DNA of 64,000 bases from Clostridia bacterium (lineage in GTDB: Bacteria; Bacillota; Clostridia; RUG12999): NCBI GenBank assembly GCA_017396395.1, contig JAFQMF010000015.1:62001-126000 (forward strand), read 5' to 3'. A model generated the notes under the pieces. That model ran no database searches, was not told where the DNA came from, and worked only from the letters and a program-made list of their open reading frames with translations. The stretch's first letter is position 1. Each line of letters opens with the position of its first letter. Shown piece after piece: positions 1 to 8,820 of this stretch. A program made the translations under genes and the position numbers.

Positions 1-1
1 G

Positions 2-511
2 ACAGGCAGACTCAGCGGTCTTTCATTAAATGAAATTTCGCTGGAAACCATAAACTCCATAAAAAATGAATTTTATTCTTTAGAGGAGCTTGTTGGAGCA
101 ATAATCGGTTTTGTTTCGGAGGTAATAGGAGAAATTGATTCTAAACAGGTTATTGTAGATGGCGGAGTTAATTTGCTTAAATTTCCTGAATATTCAAATA
201 TTGAAAAGGCAAAGGAAATTTTGGAGGTGCTTGATAATAAAGAACAGCTTTCAAATATGATTTCACTTCCTATGCCTACGGGAAATAAGGTAAATATTCT
301 TATTGGTGATGAAAAAAATGGTGTAAAGCTAAAGGATTGCAGTTTAGTACTTTGCAATTATGAATTTAACGGAAGCTCAGGAACAATTGGTGTTATAGGT
401 CCTACAAGAATGGATTATGCAAGAGTTGTTTCGGCTCTGGAATATCTATGTGAGGGAATGAGACCCCAATTGGAAGGAGGCGTAACAAAGAATGACCAAG
501 AAAAAAAGTGA
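2..511 (+). CDS. hrcA: Heat-inducible transcription repressor HrcA (5' end missing)
   Basis: C-terminal 169 residues of HrcA, the repressor that binds CIRCE operators and holds the class I heat-shock genes off. The reading frame is open from base 2, so the gene starts upstream of the window and the N-terminal winged helix is not visible. What is seen is the sensor part, including the family-typical segments GRLSGLSL, the IVDGGVNLLKFPEY region, the IGDEKNG stretch and the terminal GVIGPTRMDYARVVS motif. The 3' end overlaps grpE by 20 bases, the usual hrcA-grpE-dnaK-dnaJ order, so it is the first gene of this operon. The CIRCE element itself would lie upstream and is not in view. Confidence 0.93.
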   Translation, partial: TGRLSGLSLNEISLETINSIKNEFYSLEELVGAIIGFVSEVIGEIDSKQVIVDGGVNLLKFPEYSNIEKAKEILEVLDNKEQLSNMISLPMPTGNKVNILIGDEKNGVKLKDCSLVLCNYEFNGSSGTIGVIGPTRMDYARVVSALEYLCEGMRPQLEGGVTKNDQEKK

Positions 512-1028
512 GGAATTAAAAGAGCAGGAGGAAACTTTGGGTAAAGAGCCTGAAGGAGAGGAAACAGAGGGTACTAACCTTGAAGCTTTAAAAGAAAAAG
601 CGGAAAAGGCAGATGAATATTTAGATAAATATCAGCGTACACTTGCCGAGTATGATAATTTTCGCAAGAGAACAGTTAAGGAAAAAGAACAGCTTGTAAC
701 AGATGCTAAAATTTATGCGGTAACAGGTCTTATTCCAGTACTGGATAATCTTGAAAGAGCAAGTGCGGCAGCCGAAAACGAAAGTGATGAAAACCCCTTA
801 AAGCAAGGTGTTGAAATGATTTTTCGCTCAGTAATTGAAGAATTTGAAAAGCTGGGAGTTAAGGAAATTGAAGCACTTGGAGAAAGCTTTGACCCTAATT
901 TTCACAATGCGGTTATGCATATTGAAGATGAAACAGTAGCAGAAAATACTGTTGTTGAGGTATTTCAGAAAGGCTATAAAATAGGGGATAAAGTTATAAG
1001 ACCCAGTATGGTCAAGGTAGCAAATTAA
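492..1028 (+). CDS. grpE: GrpE nucleotide exchange factor
   Basis: GrpE, 178 residues, releases ADP from DnaK and resets the chaperone cycle in the cytoplasm. A charged, Glu/Lys-rich N-terminal tail (about 1-45) precedes a long coiled coil with the family signature DKYQRTLAEYDNFRKRT (about 43-60). The beta-domain follows and ends with VVEVFQKGYKIGDKVIRPSMV. The start codon lies inside the end of hrcA, which suggests translational coupling. dnaK follows 33 bases later. The length is normal and no oddity is seen. Confidence 0.95.
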   Translation: MTKKKSEELKEQEETLGKEPEGEETEGTNLEALKEKAEKADEYLDKYQRTLAEYDNFRKRTVKEKEQLVTDAKIYAVTGLIPVLDNLERASAAAENESDENPLKQGVEMIFRSVIEEFEKLGVKEIEALGESFDPNFHNAVMHIEDETVAENTVVEVFQKGYKIGDKVIRPSMVKVAN

Positions 1029-1061
1029 TAAAATATAATTTAGATTGGAGATAAAATTATT

Positions 1062-2876
1062 ATGGGAAAGATTATAGGTATTGACTTAGGTACAACAAAC
1101 TCATGTGTAGCAGTTATGGAAGGCGGAGAGCCTGTGGTAATTGCCAACCCTGAGGGTAACAGAACAACTCCTTCAGTTGTTGCATTTACTAAAAACGGTG
1201 AAAGACTTGTAGGTCAGGTTGCGAAGCGTCAGGCTATTACTAATCCTGAAAACACTATCAGCTCCATTAAAAGAGAAATGGGTAGCTCATATAAGGTAGA
1301 TATAGAAGGAAAGGCATATACTCCTCAGGAGATTTCTGCTATGGTACTTCAGAAGCTTAAAGCTGACGCAGAAAGCTATCTTGGTGAAACTGTAACACAG
1401 GCAGTTATTACTGTTCCTGCATATTTTAACGACAGCCAGAGACAGGCAACAAAGGACGCAGGTAAGATTGCAGGTCTTGAAGTTCTTCGTATTATAAACG
1501 AGCCTACAGCAGCATCACTTGCTTATGGTATGGATAAGGGCGGAGCACAGAAAATTCTTGTATTTGACCTTGGCGGCGGTACTTTCGACGTATCTATTCT
1601 TGATATTGGTGACGGCGTATTTGAGGTTTTAGCAACTAATGGTAATAACCGTCTTGGCGGTGACGACTTTGACGATAAGGTTATGAACTATCTTGCAGAT
1701 GAATTCCTTAAGGAAAGCGGTATTGACTTAAGAAAAGATAAAATGGCTCTTCAGCGTCTTAAGGAAGCTGCAGAAAAGGCTAAAATTGAGCTTTCAGGAA
1801 TTGCAACAGCGAATGTTAACCTTCCCTTTATTACAGCAGATGCAACAGGACCTAAGCACCTTGATATTACTCTTACAAGAGCAAAATTCAACGAGCTTAC
1901 TGCTGACCTTGTACAGGCAACAATGGAGCCTACAAAAAAGGCACTTGCAGATGCAGGTCTTTCAGTAGGTCAGCTTGATAAGGTAATTTTAGTAGGCGGT
2001 TCCAGCCGTATTCCTGCAGTTCAGGAGGCTATCAAGGCTCTTACAGGACAGGAACCTCATAAGGGCATTAACCCTGACGAATGTGTTGCTATTGGTGCGG
2101 CTATTCAGGCAGGTGTGCTTGCAGGGGATGTAAAAGACCTTCTTTTACTTGACGTAACTCCTCTTTCACGGGGTATTGAAACACTTGGCGGTGTTTGCAC
2201 AAAGCTTATTGAAAGAAATACAACAATTCCTGCTAAAAAGAGTCAGGTATTCTCAACTGCTGCAGATAATCAGACTGAGGTTGAGATTAATGTACTTCAG
2301 GGCGAAAGAGAAATGGCAAGAGATAACAAATCTCTTGGTAACTTTAAGCTTACAGGTATTATGCCTGCTCCAAGAGGTGTTCCTCAGATTGAAGTTTCCT
2401 TTGATATTGACGCAAATGGTATTGTTCATGTAAGTGCTAAAGACCTTGGTACAGGCAACGAACAGAATATTACAATTACTGCCAGCACAAATCTTTCTGA
2501 TGAAGAAATTGATAAGGCTGTAAAAGAAGCAGAAATGTTTGCAGAAGAAGACAAAAAGCGTAAGGAAGAAATTGAAGTAAGAAACAACGCTGAAAATATG
2601 GTATATCAGTGCGAAAAAACACTTGGTGAACTTGGCGACAAGGTTACTGAAGATGAAAAGAAGCCTATTACAGATGAAATCGAAAAGGTGAAAGAGGCTC
2701 TAAAGGGTACTGACAGCGAAGCTATTAAAAATGCAACTGATGAGCTTATGAAAAAATTTGGTGAAATCTCACAGAAAATTTATGCACAGGCTCAGGCGGC
2801 ACAACAGGCTCAGGGTGCTGATGCAGGTTCAAATCCTGAAGATGAAGAATTTAAGGTTGTAGATGAAGATAAATAA
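1062..2876 (+). CDS. dnaK: Molecular chaperone DnaK (Hsp70)
   Basis: DnaK, 604 residues, the ATP-dependent Hsp70 that binds exposed hydrophobic peptides. The nucleotide-binding domain (about 1-360) begins [17 protein letters not shown], and carries [13 protein letters not shown] and the [13 protein letters not shown] signature. The substrate-binding beta-domain begins with [17 protein letters not shown], and a helical lid ends in the acidic tail [12 protein letters not shown]. The length is typical of the Gram-positive form, which lacks about 24 residues of the proteobacterial ATPase domain. It has a good ribosome site (TTGGAG) and lies between grpE and dnaJ. A hairpin follows in the gap before dnaJ. 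Confidence 0.98.
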   Translation: MGKIIGIDLGTTNSCVAVMEGGEPVVIANPEGNRTTPSVVAFTKNGERLVGQVAKRQAITNPENTISSIKREMGSSYKVDIEGKAYTPQEISAMVLQKLKADAESYLGETVTQAVITVPAYFNDSQRQATKDAGKIAGLEVLRIINEPTAASLAYGMDKGGAQKILVFDLGGGTFDVSILDIGDGVFEVLATNGNNRLGGDDFDDKVMNYLADEFLKESGIDLRKDKMALQRLKEAAEKAKIELSGIATANVNLPFITADATGPKHLDITLTRAKFNELTADLVQATMEPTKKALADAGLSVGQLDKVILVGGSSRIPAVQEAIKALTGQEPHKGINPDECVAIGAAIQAGVLAGDVKDLLLLDVTPLSRGIETLGGVCTKLIERNTTIPAKKSQVFSTAADNQTEVEINVLQGEREMARDNKSLGNFKLTGIMPAPRGVPQIEVSFDIDANGIVHVSAKDLGTGNEQNITITASTNLSDEEIDKAVKEAEMFAEEDKKRKEEIEVRNNAENMVYQCEKTLGELGDKVTEDEKKPITDEIEKVKEALKGTDSEAIKNATDELMKKFGEISQKIYAQAQAAQQAQGADAGSNPEDEEFKVVDEDK

Positions 2877-2889
2877 TTTATAGGGAAAT

Positions 2890-2910
2890 GGCTGTGCCAA
2901 AAGCACGGCC
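2890..2910 (+). other. Hairpin between dnaK and dnaJ
   Basis: Arms GGCTGTGC and GCACGGCC around a CAAAA loop form an 8-bp stem with one G-U pair, 14 bases after the dnaK stop. There is no uninterrupted T run directly after the stem (a short TTTTT comes six bases later). It is therefore more likely to stabilise or divide the mRNA, or act as a weak attenuator lowering dnaJ, than to be a full terminator. That role is inference. Confidence 0.45.
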
Positions 2911-2933
2911 TAACCCTTTTTCGGGGGATATAA

Positions 2934-4085
2934 ATGGATAAAAGAGATTATTATGAAGTTCTGGGTGTAAATAAAGGTGCATCTGACACTGAAATTAAAA
3001 GTGCATACAGAAAGATGGCAAAAAAATATCACCCTGACCTGCATCCGGGAGATAAACAGGCAGAAGCAAATTTTAAAGAAGTAAACGAAGCTTACGCTGT
3101 GCTTAGCGACAGCGAAAAAAAAGCCAGATATGACCAGTTTGGACACGCTGGGGTTGACCCAAGCTATGGCGGTGGTGCCGGTGGCTTTGGCGGTTTCGGC
3201 GGAGGCTTTCAGGATATTGACCTTGGAGATATTTTTGGAAACATCTTTGGCGGAGGTTTCGGTGGCTTTGGCGGAGGCAGCTCCAGAACCAGAGGCCCGA
3301 AACAGGGCAGAACTCTTGAAATGGGTCTTAATATTACCTTTGAAGAAGCTGTTTTTGGCGTAGAAAAGGAAATATCCTATTATAGAGTTGAGGATTGCGG
3401 AAAATGTAACGGAACTGGTGCAAAGGCAGGAACATCGGCTGAAACCTGTACAGCCTGCGGTGGCTCAGGGCAGGTGAAAAGTGCACAAAATACTCCTTTT
3501 GGTCAGTTTATGACCACCAGAACCTGTACAGTTTGTAATGGTGCAGGTAAGATTATTAAGGAAAAGTGCCCTGATTGTGATGGTAAGGGTAAAGTACGCA
3601 GAAAAATTAAAAAGACTATTAAAGTGCCGGCAGGAATTGCTGACGGTCAGGCAATACAAAACAGCGGCGGCGGTGATTGCGGTTCAAACGGTGGTCGTCC
3701 CGGTGATTTGTATATACAGATAAATGTGGCAAAACACTCGATTTTTGAAAGAAAAGGTCAGGATATACACTGTGAAGTGCCTATTACCTTTGTACAGGCA
3801 GCATTGGGGGCAGAAATTGATGTGCCTACCTTATACGGAAAAGAAAAGGTTAAAATTGCAGAAGGCACTCAAAGCGGAGAGGTTATCCGCTTGAAAGGTA
3901 AGGGCGTACCTTTCTTAAGAAGCTCAGCAAAGGGAGATCAGTACATTAAAATTGTAGTGGAAGTACCCAAAAATCTTACTGCAAAACAAAAAGAGTCACT
4001 TATGCAGTTTGGTGAGCTTTGTAATGATAAAAATTACAATAAACATTCAAGCTGGTGGGATAAAATTAAAAAAACCTTTGATTAA
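2934..4085 (+). CDS. dnaJ: Chaperone DnaJ (Hsp40)
   Basis: DnaJ, 383 residues, stimulates DnaK ATP hydrolysis and delivers substrates. Domains in order: J domain (about 1-70) with the HPD tripeptide in YHPDLHPG; a Gly/Phe-rich linker (about 75-125); a cysteine-rich zinc domain with all four CxxCxGxG repeats ([32 protein letters not shown]); then the C-terminal beta-domains ending [16 protein letters not shown]. It is the last gene of the heat-shock operon and is followed directly by a strong terminator. Everything needed for type I DnaJ function is present. Confidence 0.97.
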   Translation: MDKRDYYEVLGVNKGASDTEIKSAYRKMAKKYHPDLHPGDKQAEANFKEVNEAYAVLSDSEKKARYDQFGHAGVDPSYGGGAGGFGGFGGGFQDIDLGDIFGNIFGGGFGGFGGGSSRTRGPKQGRTLEMGLNITFEEAVFGVEKEISYYRVEDCGKCNGTGAKAGTSAETCTACGGSGQVKSAQNTPFGQFMTTRTCTVCNGAGKIIKEKCPDCDGKGKVRRKIKKTIKVPAGIADGQAIQNSGGGDCGSNGGRPGDLYIQINVAKHSIFERKGQDIHCEVPITFVQAALGAEIDVPTLYGKEKVKIAEGTQSGEVIRLKGKGVPFLRSSAKGDQYIKIVVEVPKNLTAKQKESLMQFGELCNDKNYNKHSSWWDKIKKTFD

Positions 4086-4098
4086 TAAAGGTGAATTT

Positions 4099-4140
4099 AA
4101 AGACAGAGATGAAAAAAATCATCTCTGTCTTTTGTTTTTT
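4099..4140 (+). terminator. Terminator of the hrcA-grpE-dnaK-dnaJ operon
   Basis: Perfect 14-bp stem (arms 4099-4112 and 4119-4132, core GACAGAGATGA/TCATCTCTGTC) with an A6 loop, followed by TTTTGTTTTTT. It lies 13 bases after the dnaJ stop and separates the heat-shock operon from spoIIIA. Confidence 0.9.
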
Positions 4141-4172
4141 AAACAATGAAATATAATTCATAATCTTCCTTG

Positions 4173-4201
4173 TCATAATTCTGAACTTGTACTAATAGAA
4201 T
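4173..4201 (+). promoter_or_regulatory. Candidate sigma-E promoter of the spoIIIA operon
   Basis: TCATAAT, 14 bases, then AATAGAAT. This matches 6 of 7 and 6 of 8 positions of the mother-cell sigma-E consensus (KMATATT / CATACAHT) as established in Bacillus, at the right spacing, and ends 20 bases before the ribosome site. spoIIIA is a sigma-E operon in Bacillus. Read by eye; AT-rich sequence makes chance matches possible. Confidence 0.45.
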
Positions 4202-4234
4202 TATATAAATCAAAGTTTGCAGGAGATGAAAATT

Positions 4235-5167
4235 GTGATATGCACAGGAAAAAGTAAAGGAATAATAGGTCTTTTAAAATATTTCCCTATCCGTATATAT
4301 GAAGCTTTAGGGAAAACACCTGTAATATGTCTGGAATATGCCGAAGAAGTGCGTATGGGAGCAGGCAAGCCTCTTATGATTTTTCAAAATGGAATTTGCA
4401 GCTATATAACCTCTGAGGGAAAAATAACTTCAAATTCTTCACAAGGTATATGGACAAGCAAAGAAGAACTGGAAGAAACCCTCAGACTTTTATGCGACGG
4501 CTCAGTTTACACAATGGAGGAAAATATAAAAAACGGATATATTACCCTTTCGGGGGGGCACAGAGTGGGAATATGCGGAAGCGGTGTGATAAGACAGGGC
4601 AAACTGGAAAATCTCCGTGATATATCTTATCTGAATATAAGAATATCAAGAGAAATAATAGGTGCATCAGATGAAATAATTGACTGCATATTAGAAGGTG
4701 GAATAAAAAACACTCTTATAATTTCTCCGCCGGGAGGAGGAAAAACCACTATGCTTAGGGATATATGCAGAGTGGTGGGAGGCAGTGACAGATATAACTA
4801 TAAGGTAGGAGTTGCAGATGAAAGAGGAGAAATAGGAGCTTCCTACAGAGGAATGCCTCAAAATAACATCGGAGTGCGTACTTGTATTATGGATGGAGTA
4901 CCAAAAGCAAAGGGAATGGAAATGATGCTTCGGTGTATGGGGATTGATGTTATGATAACAGATGAAATAGGAACTGAAGAGGATAAAAATGCCATAGCCC
5001 AACTGCTCAGGTGCGGAGTAAAGGTAATTGCATCTGCTCACGGAAACAGCCTTGAGGATATAAAGTCAAGAGAACATACAGCAACACTGCTTGGAAAAGG
5101 GAAATTTGAAAATATAATAATACTAAAAGAAAAAAAGGTAGAGGGGTTGATAAGACTTGATGCTTAA
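4235..5167 (+). CDS. spoIIIAA: Stage III sporulation protein AA (SpoIIIAA ATPase)
   Basis: SpoIIIAA, the secretion-type ATPase of the SpoIIIA-SpoIIQ channel complex in the mother cell facing the engulfed forespore. It has a Walker A motif SPPGGGKTTMLRD, the conserved GVADERGEI segment and a Walker B-like MITDEIGTEED. A GTG start at 4235 is preferred because AGGAG lies 9 bases upstream. The in-frame ATG at 4226 would sit directly on that ribosome site. From the GTG the protein is 310 residues, close to the Bacillus protein. It is the first of eight genes in canonical order and overlaps spoIIIAB by 8 bases. All motifs look intact. Confidence 0.93.
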   Translation: MICTGKSKGIIGLLKYFPIRIYEALGKTPVICLEYAEEVRMGAGKPLMIFQNGICSYITSEGKITSNSSQGIWTSKEELEETLRLLCDGSVYTMEENIKNGYITLSGGHRVGICGSGVIRQGKLENLRDISYLNIRISREIIGASDEIIDCILEGGIKNTLIISPPGGGKTTMLRDICRVVGGSDRYNYKVGVADERGEIGASYRGMPQNNIGVRTCIMDGVPKAKGMEMMLRCMGIDVMITDEIGTEEDKNAIAQLLRCGVKVIASAHGNSLEDIKSREHTATLLGKGKFENIIILKEKKVEGLIRLDA

Positions 5168-5651
5168 AATATTATCAGCAGGGTGCATAATAATGTGCGG
5201 ATTTTTGTTAGGAAGCTTGGTGGAAGAGAAAACAAAACACAGAAAAGAGGATATATGTGACTTATTAACAGCTTTAGATAAAATGAAAAGGGATATAGTT
5301 TTTCTTTCGTTGCCAATTGACAGAATATATCAGGAATTATCAGGAAAATGCAGAGTAGGAAAAATGTTTGAAAGGATAAGTTTAAGCGGAGAAAAAAATC
5401 AGGAAAAGCTGTGGGAAGAAAATCTGAACATCCTTGGAACACTTAAAAATGAGGATATGCTTCCAATTTTATCCCTTGCAAAAGAGCTTGGGAAAGGTGA
5501 CAGGGAACTATCCGGCAGGCAAATAGATATTTGTATGGAGATTTTAAAGAAAAACCTTGAAAAAGTAGAAAACGCCTGTAACAGGGAATGTAAGCTGTAT
5601 CCCCGTTTAGGACTGTATGGTGGTATTCTTATTATAATACTTATGATGTAA
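5160..5651 (+). CDS. spoIIIAB: Stage III sporulation protein AB
   Basis: SpoIIIAB, 163 residues, a membrane component of the SpoIIIA channel. An N-terminal hydrophobic helix (LSAGCIIMCGFLLGSLV) is followed by a helical body with the family-typical EEKTKHRKEDICDLLTALD stretch, and a second hydrophobic segment lies at the extreme C-terminus (LGLYGGILIIILMM). The ATG at 5160 lies within the end of spoIIIAA, and a TTG immediately before it is a less likely alternative. It is assigned from position in the operon and the two-helix layout as much as from sequence. Confidence 0.9.
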   Translation: MLKILSAGCIIMCGFLLGSLVEEKTKHRKEDICDLLTALDKMKRDIVFLSLPIDRIYQELSGKCRVGKMFERISLSGEKNQEKLWEENLNILGTLKNEDMLPILSLAKELGKGDRELSGRQIDICMEILKKNLEKVENACNRECKLYPRLGLYGGILIIILMM

Positions 5652-5676
5652 AAAGCAGGAAAGGAAATTAATTACT

Positions 5677-5871
5677 ATGGAAGTAAATTTGATTTTTCAG
5701 GTTGCAGGTGTAGGACTTACTGTAGCAGTTATATATCAATTGCTGGCAAGAGCAGGACGTGAGGACCAGGCAATGCTGGTATCTGTTATGGGAGTAATAA
5801 TAGTACTTATGATGGTTGTATCTCAGGCAAAGGAGTTATTGGAAACAGTAAAAAGCCTGTTTGATTTATAA
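5677..5871 (+). CDS. spoIIIAC: Stage III sporulation protein AC
   Basis: SpoIIIAC, 64 residues, an integral membrane protein made of two hydrophobic helices (about 5-24 and 31-50) joined by a short polar loop ARAGREDQA, which is the family hallmark. It is part of the SpoIIIA assembly in the mother-cell membrane round the forespore. It lies 25 bases after spoIIIAB and 12 bases before spoIIIAD, with AGGAAA upstream as ribosome site. The size equals that of its relatives. Confidence 0.93.
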   Translation: MEVNLIFQVAGVGLTVAVIYQLLARAGREDQAMLVSVMGVIIVLMMVVSQAKELLETVKSLFDL

Positions 5872-5883
5872 AGGGTGAAAAAT

Positions 5884-6261
5884 ATGCTACATATATTTTG
5901 CGGAGGAATTGCCATAGGAGTAATTGCCCTTTTAGTAGGAGAATTCAAAAAGGAATATGGAATTCTTGTTTCATTATGCGGGGGAATAGTTCTTCTCATA
6001 TGGGTGCTTCCTCAGATAAATAATATAATAAGCTTAGTTGAAAGTGCTGCAGAAAAAGCTGATATTAATACCTCCTATGTAGGAATTGTAATTAAATGTT
6101 CGGGAATTGCCTGTATATGTGCAATATGCAGCGGAATTTGTCGGGATATGGGGCAAGGAGCACTGGGAACAAAGCTGGAACTGGCAGGGCGTATTACCAT
6201 AATGGTAACTGCACTTCCTGCTATCGGAGCATTACTCAGCCTGATAGAAGGGATAATATGA
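5884..6261 (+). CDS. spoIIIAD: Stage III sporulation protein AD
   Basis: SpoIIIAD, 125 residues from ATG 5884, with several membrane helices (about 2-18, 25-45, 65-82, 100-122). A GTG at 5875 would add three residues, but it lies in the AAGGGTG ribosome site, so the ATG is chosen. Homologues resemble SpoIIIAC in their first half, and here too the segment GEFKKEYGILVSLCGG echoes the AC loop and second helix. The stop codon overlaps the spoIIIAE start by 4 bases (ATGA), a sign of coupled translation. Confidence 0.9.
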   Translation: MLHIFCGGIAIGVIALLVGEFKKEYGILVSLCGGIVLLIWVLPQINNIISLVESAAEKADINTSYVGIVIKCSGIACICAICSGICRDMGQGALGTKLELAGRITIMVTALPAIGALLSLIEGII

Positions 6262-7373
6262 AAAAGAGTTTTTTTGCAGCACTTGTGTTAATAATACTAA
6301 TTATTATATTTCCCTTATTTGTTTTGGGAGAGGAAACAGCTCTTGACAGACAGATTGATACTTCGGGCATTCCTCAGCTTAATGAGCTTACAAAAAGTGC
6401 AAGGGAATTTGACGAAGATTTTGATTTTGAGAGCCGTGTGCGGGAGGAGATTTCAGGTCAAAGGCGGGAAGGTGAATGGAAAAACATACTGGAAAACTGC
6501 GTTAATTTATTTTTTGGCTCTCTTAAAAGCACTGTAGCTGATATTGGGAAAATAATGATTACAGTTATAATTTTTGGAATTATTCTAAGGCTTATCCCTG
6601 AAGGGACAACCTGTGAAATTGCCTTTTATTGCACCTATGCGGTAATATTCAGCATTTGTCTTTTAAGCTTTACCCAGGCGGCACAGGTGGGGAAGGATGC
6701 AGTAGCACAGCTTAATTTCTTTGTGAAAGGTGCGGTGCCTGTTATGTGCAGTCTTGGTGTGCCCAGCGGACAAATTATATCCTCAACTCAGATTGCTGCA
6801 ATAATAGGAGGTATATGTGTTGTAACGGAAGGAGCTGAGCGTATATTAATGCCCTTTACCTGTCTTATGGCATCACTTGCGGCGGCAAATAATCTTTCGG
6901 ATGAGATATCCTTTAAGGGGCTGGAACAAACAATAAAAAAGGTAATTATGTGGTTTATAGGTATTGTTATGACGGTATTTGTTTCTCTTTTGAAGGTAAG
7001 AGGAATAACAGGAGCAACTATTGATTCTGCGGGAGGGAAGCTTGTAAAATTTGCAGTGGGTAATATGATACCTTTTGTGGGAGGGATAATTTCAGATTCT
7101 TTAGAAAATATTATATCCTACAGCAAAGCAATAAAAGCGGGATGCGGTGCAGTAGGAATTATAGCAGTAATATATATGGTGCTTCCCCCTGTAATGAAAA
7201 TATTTGGTATGCTTATTGCCTTTCGGTTAAGCGAAATGATAACATCACCTGTTGCAGACAGAAGAATATCCGGAGCAATCAGTAATTTTTCGGATATTTT
7301 AGGTCTGGTGCTGATTATTGTTGTAACTATAAGCATACTTTTTATTATTGCTATTGGGAGTCTTGCTATATGA
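6258..7373 (+). CDS. spoIIIAE: Stage III sporulation protein AE
   Basis: SpoIIIAE, 371 residues, the largest membrane subunit of the SpoIIIA complex. An N-terminal signal-like helix (about 5-22) leads into a short polar extracytoplasmic region (about 25-95), and then a run of six or more membrane segments, with conserved stretches such as KGAVPVMCSLGV, PFTCLMASLAAANNLSDE and GGIISDSLENI. The frame is open upstream to 6096 but that region is spoIIIAD; the ATG at 6258 overlaps the spoIIIAD stop. Its 3' end overlaps spoIIIAF by 4 bases. Complete. Confidence 0.94.
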   Translation: MKKSFFAALVLIILIIIFPLFVLGEETALDRQIDTSGIPQLNELTKSAREFDEDFDFESRVREEISGQRREGEWKNILENCVNLFFGSLKSTVADIGKIMITVIIFGIILRLIPEGTTCEIAFYCTYAVIFSICLLSFTQAAQVGKDAVAQLNFFVKGAVPVMCSLGVPSGQIISSTQIAAIIGGICVVTEGAERILMPFTCLMASLAAANNLSDEISFKGLEQTIKKVIMWFIGIVMTVFVSLLKVRGITGATIDSAGGKLVKFAVGNMIPFVGGIISDSLENIISYSKAIKAGCGAVGIIAVIYMVLPPVMKIFGMLIAFRLSEMITSPVADRRISGAISNFSDILGLVLIIVVTISILFIIAIGSLAI

Positions 7374-7771
7374 ATTTTTTGTCAGGATATATTTTCACAC
7401 TTTGCAGCGGGATTATAATATGCTCTGTTATTTTTACAGCAGTACCTTCAAGTAATGTAAAAGGTACTCTTAAGGCTGTAATTGGAATAATAATTGCACT
7501 TATAGCATTATCTCCTATTACATATAAAGGGGAAGAAAAATTTGAAATTAACAAAGAAATTGATTTAATAGACGAAGAAAAAAATGAAAATATGAAGGAG
7601 CTTACAAAAGAGCTTGCCCAGGAAGATGTAAACAAAAAAATATCACAGGAAAATCCCTCGCAGAAAATAAGATTCTGGTACGACGAAGAGGGGAATATTA
7701 TAGGAGCAGAGGTTAAAGAAGATGGAAAAGAAACTGAGTACTACGGTTATTTCCCTGATAAAGAGGAATAA
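7370..7771 (+). CDS. spoIIIAF: Stage III sporulation protein AF
   Basis: SpoIIIAF, 133 residues. Two membrane helices at the N-terminus (about 6-23 and 33-52) are followed by a soluble, strongly charged domain of about 80 residues, the ring-building-motif-like part in Bacillus. The start ATG overlaps the spoIIIAE stop. The 3' end overlaps the next gene by 50 bases, longer than the other overlaps in this operon. Assignment rests on domain layout and operon position; primary sequence in this family is weakly conserved. Confidence 0.85.
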   Translation: MNFLSGYIFTLCSGIIICSVIFTAVPSSNVKGTLKAVIGIIIALIALSPITYKGEEKFEINKEIDLIDEEKNENMKELTKELAQEDVNKKISQENPSQKIRFWYDEEGNIIGAEVKEDGKETEYYGYFPDKEE

Positions 7772-8216
7772 AAAAATTTTGGCAATTTTACTTATTTTAT
7801 GTATTGGAATAATGATTTTTACTTTTTCTGGAAAGAATAATAATGTAAAAAAGGAAACTTCTATACAAAGGAACGAAATTGAAATCCGTCTGGAGAAAAT
7901 ACTTTCTGGTGTGCAGGGTGCAGGTCAGGTAGAAGTTATGATTGTGTTTAAAAGTGATGGCAAAGAGGATATTGCTATGAATACACAGTATTCACGGGAT
8001 GAAGACGGAAAGATTAAAAGTGAACAAAGTGCGGTGCTTAGCAGTAACAGGGAAGCAATTGTAGTTCAGAAAAAAATTCCTGATGTACAGGGAGTAATTA
8101 TTATTGCAGAGGGTGCAGATGATGAAGAGGTACGGGAAAATTTAAAAAAAGCAACAGTTGCAGTATTGCCTGTACTTTCTCACAGGATAGAGGTGTTTAC
8201 AAAAGCTAAAACATGA
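7722..8216 (+). CDS. spoIIIAG: Stage III sporulation protein AG
   Basis: SpoIIIAG, 164 residues. One membrane helix (about 17-34, LAILLILCIGIMIFTF) anchors an intermembrane domain that in Bacillus forms the large ring of the feeding-tube channel. The conserved core LEKILSGVQGAGQVEVMI and the later VVQKKIPDVQGVIIIAEGADD stretch are clear. The start at 7722 lies 50 bases inside spoIIIAF; no later ATG precedes the membrane helix, so the long overlap seems real. 61 bases separate it from spoIIIAH. Confidence 0.92.
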   Translation: MEKKLSTTVISLIKRNKKILAILLILCIGIMIFTFSGKNNNVKKETSIQRNEIEIRLEKILSGVQGAGQVEVMIVFKSDGKEDIAMNTQYSRDEDGKIKSEQSAVLSSNREAIVVQKKIPDVQGVIIIAEGADDEEVRENLKKATVAVLPVLSHRIEVFTKAKT

Positions 8217-8277
8217 GAATATAAAAGATAAAAATGCATATATATTAATATAGCTATTTTTGAAAGGATGTTTAACG

Positions 8278-8820
8278 TTGGAAAAAAACAGAAAATATAT
8301 TGTTCTAACTATTTTAGTGGGTATGGTTGCTATTGCAGGATATCTGAATTGGAGCTATAACGACACAGGAAATACTGCTCAGGTGTCAGAAAATATAGGT
8401 GAAGCAACTATGGTGGACAGTAAGAAAACTGAGGAAAAGAAGGAAACAAATAAAGAAGATAAAGACATTCTTTTGCTTAGTGAGGCAAAGTCTGCCAAGG
8501 ATAAGGGAAGAAGTAAGGCTATGGAGCTTCTTAATAATGTACTGGAAAATGAAAAATCAGACAGCAATGCAAAAGAAAATGCCTTAAGTGAGCTTACCGC
8601 TATGGCAAATAATATGGAAGCGGAAGGGGTCATTGAAGGCATACTTAAAACTAAAGGGTATGAAAAAAGTGTGGTATTTATAACTGACAAAGTGGCAACA
8701 GTTGCAGTTAAAACAGATAAACCTTTAACAGGAACTGATGTTGCAAAAATTCAGGATATTGTTAAATCCAACGGCTCTGTATCAGGTGAGAAAATTACCA
8801 TAACTGAGGTGAAGGATTAA
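8278..8820 (+). CDS. spoIIIAH: Stage III sporulation protein AH
   Basis: SpoIIIAH, 180 residues, the mother-cell partner of forespore SpoIIQ and founder of the ring-forming family. A single helix (about 7-23) is followed by an acidic, low-complexity stretch and the YscJ/FliF-like domain (about 95-178). Start chosen at TTG 8278 because AGGA lies 9 bases upstream and it leaves the helix at the N-terminus; a TTG at 8260 in the same frame has no ribosome site. The stop overlaps the stop of the convergent acetyltransferase gene, so there is no room for a separate terminator. Confidence 0.9.
   Translation: MEKNRKYIVLTILVGMVAIAGYLNWSYNDTGNTAQVSENIGEATMVDSKKTEEKKETNKEDKDILLLSEAKSAKDKGRSKAMELLNNVLENEKSDSNAKENALSELTAMANNMEAEGVIEGILKTKGYEKSVVFITDKVATVAVKTDKPLTGTDVAKIQDIVKSNGSVSGEKITITEVKD

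Noticed and set aside
6096-6257. Upstream extension of spoIIIAE
   Set aside because: The open frame runs through spoIIIAD, but the ATG at 6258 overlapping the spoIIIAD stop gives the normal N-terminus.
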